Assembly (NCBI GenBank): GCA_028866595.1
Contig: JAGWHV010000036.1
Location: 1 to 8,005 of the forward strand
From: Patescibacteria group bacterium
GTDB taxonomy: Bacteria; Patescibacteriota; Minisyncoccia; Phycocordibacterales; UBA6065
Direction of reading: 5' to 3'
Length of the DNA: 8,005 bases
Position numbers and translations under genes: made by a program. This document shows positions 5,896 to 8,005 of this stretch, piece after piece; positions within the stretch are counted from its first letter, which is position 1; the number at the start of each line of letters is the position of its first letter. The notes below the pieces were generated by a model. It worked only from the letters and a program-made list of their open reading frames with translations, made no database searches and had not been told where the DNA came from.

Positions 5896-8005
5896 ATGCT
5901 CCATTCCGACCAGAGATTTTCTGACGCATACAGCAAATTGAACCCGCGCCAGCGCGAGGCCGTCGACGCTATCGATGGCCCAGTCATGGTCATCGCCGGG
6001 CCTGGCACGGGCAAGACGACCATTCTCACGCTCCGCATCGCTAATATCCTTAAACAGACGGATACGCCGCCTGATGCCATCCTCGCTCTCACGTTCACCG
6101 AATCCGGCGTCCGGGCGATGCGCAGGAAGCTCGCCGAGCTCATCGGCCCTGCCGCGTATCGGGTGCGCATCCATACGTTCCATAGCTTCGCGAACGATAT
6201 CATCAAGACATATCCCGATAAATTCCCGCGAATCATCGGATCGGAGCATGTTGAGGGCCTCGAGCAGATCGCCCTTGTCGAGCGGATCCTCGCTCTGGGC
6301 GCCGATCTGGGCGGCGCGTACGAGATCCTCCGTCCAAAGAACGATCCTGCATATTATGTGTCGAGGATCATAAGCGCCATCAAAGACCTCAAGCGCGATG
6401 ACATATCACCCGATGCTCTCGCTGGGCTCGTGGATGCCGAGGAGAAGCGCATCCTCTCTGCGCCTGATCTCCGCCACGAAAAAGGCAAGTATGCCGGTCG
6501 CGTCAAAGGCGCGTACCAGGACGAGCTCGACGCTGTCGCCAAGAACCGCGAATTTTGCCGGGCCTATGTCGCATACGAGCGAGCGCTCGAAGAGGATCGT
6601 CTCTACGATTTTGAGGACATGATCATCGAGGTCGTGAAGCGCCTCTCTCTCGACCGAGACCTGTGTCTCCGCATCCAGGAAGAGAGCCACTACATCCTGG
6701 CCGACGAGCACCAGGACGCGAACATCGCTCAGAATAAACTTCTTGAGCTCGTCTCTTCTTTTCATGAGAGTCCGAACCTTTTCATCGTCGGCGACGACAA
6801 ACAGGCGATATTCAGATTCCAAGGCGCATCTCTCGAGAGCTTCATGTATTTTAGTAAGCGGTCTCCGACGGCCCGGCGCATAGAGCTCGTCGATAACTAT
6901 CGATCGCACCAAACTATCCTCGACGCAGCTCACGCCCTTATATCGAATAATCCTACGCCGGACGGCAATCCGCGGACCGAGCTCATATCGTCGAGCGGTG
7001 AAAAGGCGACACCTATCGAATGCGTCGCTCTTCCCGATATGGAAAGCGAGCTCGAATTCGTCGCGGCCAGAGCAACAGAGCTCGTCAAGAGCGGCGTCCC
7101 GGCTCGGGAGATCGCCGTCCTCGTGCGCAATAACCGCCATGCCGAAGGGGTAGAGCGAGCTCTCTCGGCCCGTGGCCTACCGGTGGCTCGCTTTGCCGAT
7201 GTCGATGCTCTCGACCAGCCATACGCAGAGGCTTTTTTCGCAGTCATCCGGGCAGCGCTCCGGCCAGCCGATAGCGAACGGGTCGGCCGGGCGCTCATCG
7301 CTCCTTTCTCTGGCGTAGACGTCATCGTCGCATCGCATGCCCTCGAGGAATGGCGCAAGGATAAAGGCTTGCTCATCGATGCGCTCAAGAGCCGTCCGGA
7401 GACGAAAACGTTCGCTTCTCTTCTTGTCAGATTCGCGAGAATGGCCCAAGGCGATCCAGCCGTCGAGGCTTTTGAGAGGATCGCTGAAGAGTCGGGCTTT
7501 GTGAGATTCCTCGTCAGTCACGATCGAGCGCGCGAGCTCGTTCCTCTCTACGCGGCTTTGCTCTCGAGCGTCGTCAGATTCGCCGAGCGCGAGCGAGCGG
7601 CGACGCTCCGCGATTTCGTCGAGAGGCTCGACCACGCTCGCGAGCATGGCCACAGCATAGCTTCGTCATTTATGCCGCCCGAAGGCATCCAACTCATGAC
7701 GGCGCATGGCTCGAAGGGCCTCGAATTCCAATATGTCTTTATCGTCCATGCGACCGATGGCGTATGGGGAGGGAATAAACAGCGTCGGTCGTTCAAATTG
7801 CCGCCATTCGCCCGGACGACATCCGGCGACGAATCGGAGGATGAGCGCAGGCTCTTTTATGTGGCTTTGACGCGAGCCAAGAAGCATGCCTTCATCACCT
7901 ATGCCGAGCATGATGCCGAGGGTAGGGAGCTGACTCCTTCACGATTCGTCCTCGAGATCCCGGAAGACCATATCAGAAGGAAAGCGATCGCGGAGAATGC
8001 GGCGG
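5896..8005 (+). CDS. UvrD/PcrA/Rep-like SF1A ATP-dependent DNA helicase, C-terminus beyond right edge
   Basis: The frame is open for 703 residues to the window edge. All SF1A helicase motifs are in order: Q motif LNPRQREAV (Q19), Walker A AGPGTGKTT (K40), motif Ia LTFTESGVRAM (65-75), motif II DEHQDAN (270-276), motif III VGDDKQAIFRFQGA (298-311), motif IV DNYRSH (333-338), motif V TAHGSKGLEF (602-611) and motif VI RRLFYVALTRAKKH (651-664). The family couples ATP hydrolysis to 3'-to-5' translocation in DNA repair and replication restart. Motif II has His and Ala where the common form is DEFQDTN; the catalytic Asp-Glu and Gln are kept. Typical members have about 650-750 residues, so little may be missing unless a nuclease domain follows. 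It is expressed away from the palindrome, with the ATG six bases after its right arm and probably no leader. Which subfamily (UvrD, PcrA or other) cannot be fixed here. Confidence 0.95.
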   Translation, partial: MLHSDQRFSDAYSKLNPRQREAVDAIDGPVMVIAGPGTGKTTILTLRIANILKQTDTPPDAILALTFTESGVRAMRRKLAELIGPAAYRVRIHTFHSFANDIIKTYPDKFPRIIGSEHVEGLEQIALVERILALGADLGGAYEILRPKNDPAYYVSRIISAIKDLKRDDISPDALAGLVDAEEKRILSAPDLRHEKGKYAGRVKGAYQDELDAVAKNREFCRAYVAYERALEEDRLYDFEDMIIEVVKRLSLDRDLCLRIQEESHYILADEHQDANIAQNKLLELVSSFHESPNLFIVGDDKQAIFRFQGASLESFMYFSKRSPTARRIELVDNYRSHQTILDAAHALISNNPTPDGNPRTELISSSGEKATPIECVALPDMESELEFVAARATELVKSGVPAREIAVLVRNNRHAEGVERALSARGLPVARFADVDALDQPYAEAFFAVIRAALRPADSERVGRALIAPFSGVDVIVASHALEEWRKDKGLLIDALKSRPETKTFASLLVRFARMAQGDPAVEAFERIAEESGFVRFLVSHDRARELVPLYAALLSSVVRFAERERAATLRDFVERLDHAREHGHSIASSFMPPEGIQLMTAHGSKGLEFQYVFIVHATDGVWGGNKQRRSFKLPPFARTTSGDESEDERRLFYVALTRAKKHAFITYAEHDAEGRELTPSRFVLEIPEDHIRRKAIAENAA

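Noticed and set aside
6406..7140. 244-codon minus-strand frame inside the helicase gene
   Set aside because: It is a shadow of a strongly conserved helicase gene, made possible by GAG/CTC and GAT/ATC rich codon use.

Overview
The window carries a bacterial chromosomal segment of moderately high GC with seven protein-coding genes, packed tightly and reading in both directions. No rRNA, tRNA, CRISPR array or insertion sequence was found. I infer a member of the Candidatus Patescibacteria (CPR), probably the Parcubacteria side. The kinase phosphoacceptor region (FGRLASGI..DLLNPL) and the helicase motif II (DEHQDAN) resemble versions I associate with that group, and most genes lack a recognisable Shine-Dalgarno sequence. 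This is recall and inference; no search was run.

Left part, 1 to 3571, minus strand. An OmpR-type response regulator (2885-3571) is followed by a 257-base gap, then a six-helix membrane sensor kinase (1080-2627), then an overlapping gene that runs off the left edge (1-1129). That last gene encodes an alpha-barrel protein of the prenyltransferase/squalene-cyclase repeat superfamily with a DLDDTA motif near its start. The order suggests a two-component system linked to a terpenoid or prenyl-lipid enzyme. The kinase has tyrosine where the phosphoacceptor histidine should be, although its ATP-binding domain looks complete.

Middle part, 3572 to 5248, plus strand. A 108-base divergent region holds a 27-bp inverted repeat centred on a TATAAT box. 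It is followed by a small DUF1761-type membrane protein (3680-4102) and, 12 bases later, a PerM/AI-2E-type exporter-family membrane protein (4115-5164). A bidirectional hairpin terminator (5210-5233) separates this pair from the next gene.

Right part, 5249 to 8005. A 182-residue protein of unknown family (5249-5797, minus) and a UvrD/PcrA-like SF1A helicase (5896 to the right edge, plus) diverge from a 98-base region. Most of that region is an uninterrupted palindrome: 30-bp perfect arms around a 2-base centre (5829-5890). Each arm ends in the same extended -10 sequence, TGCTATACT. The plus-strand copy lies so close to the helicase ATG that its mRNA is probably leaderless. The likely start points on both sides fall outside the palindrome, so it looks like a DNA-level operator or cruciform site rather than an RNA hairpin. 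The palindrome and the Tyr-substituted kinase are the two strongest leads.
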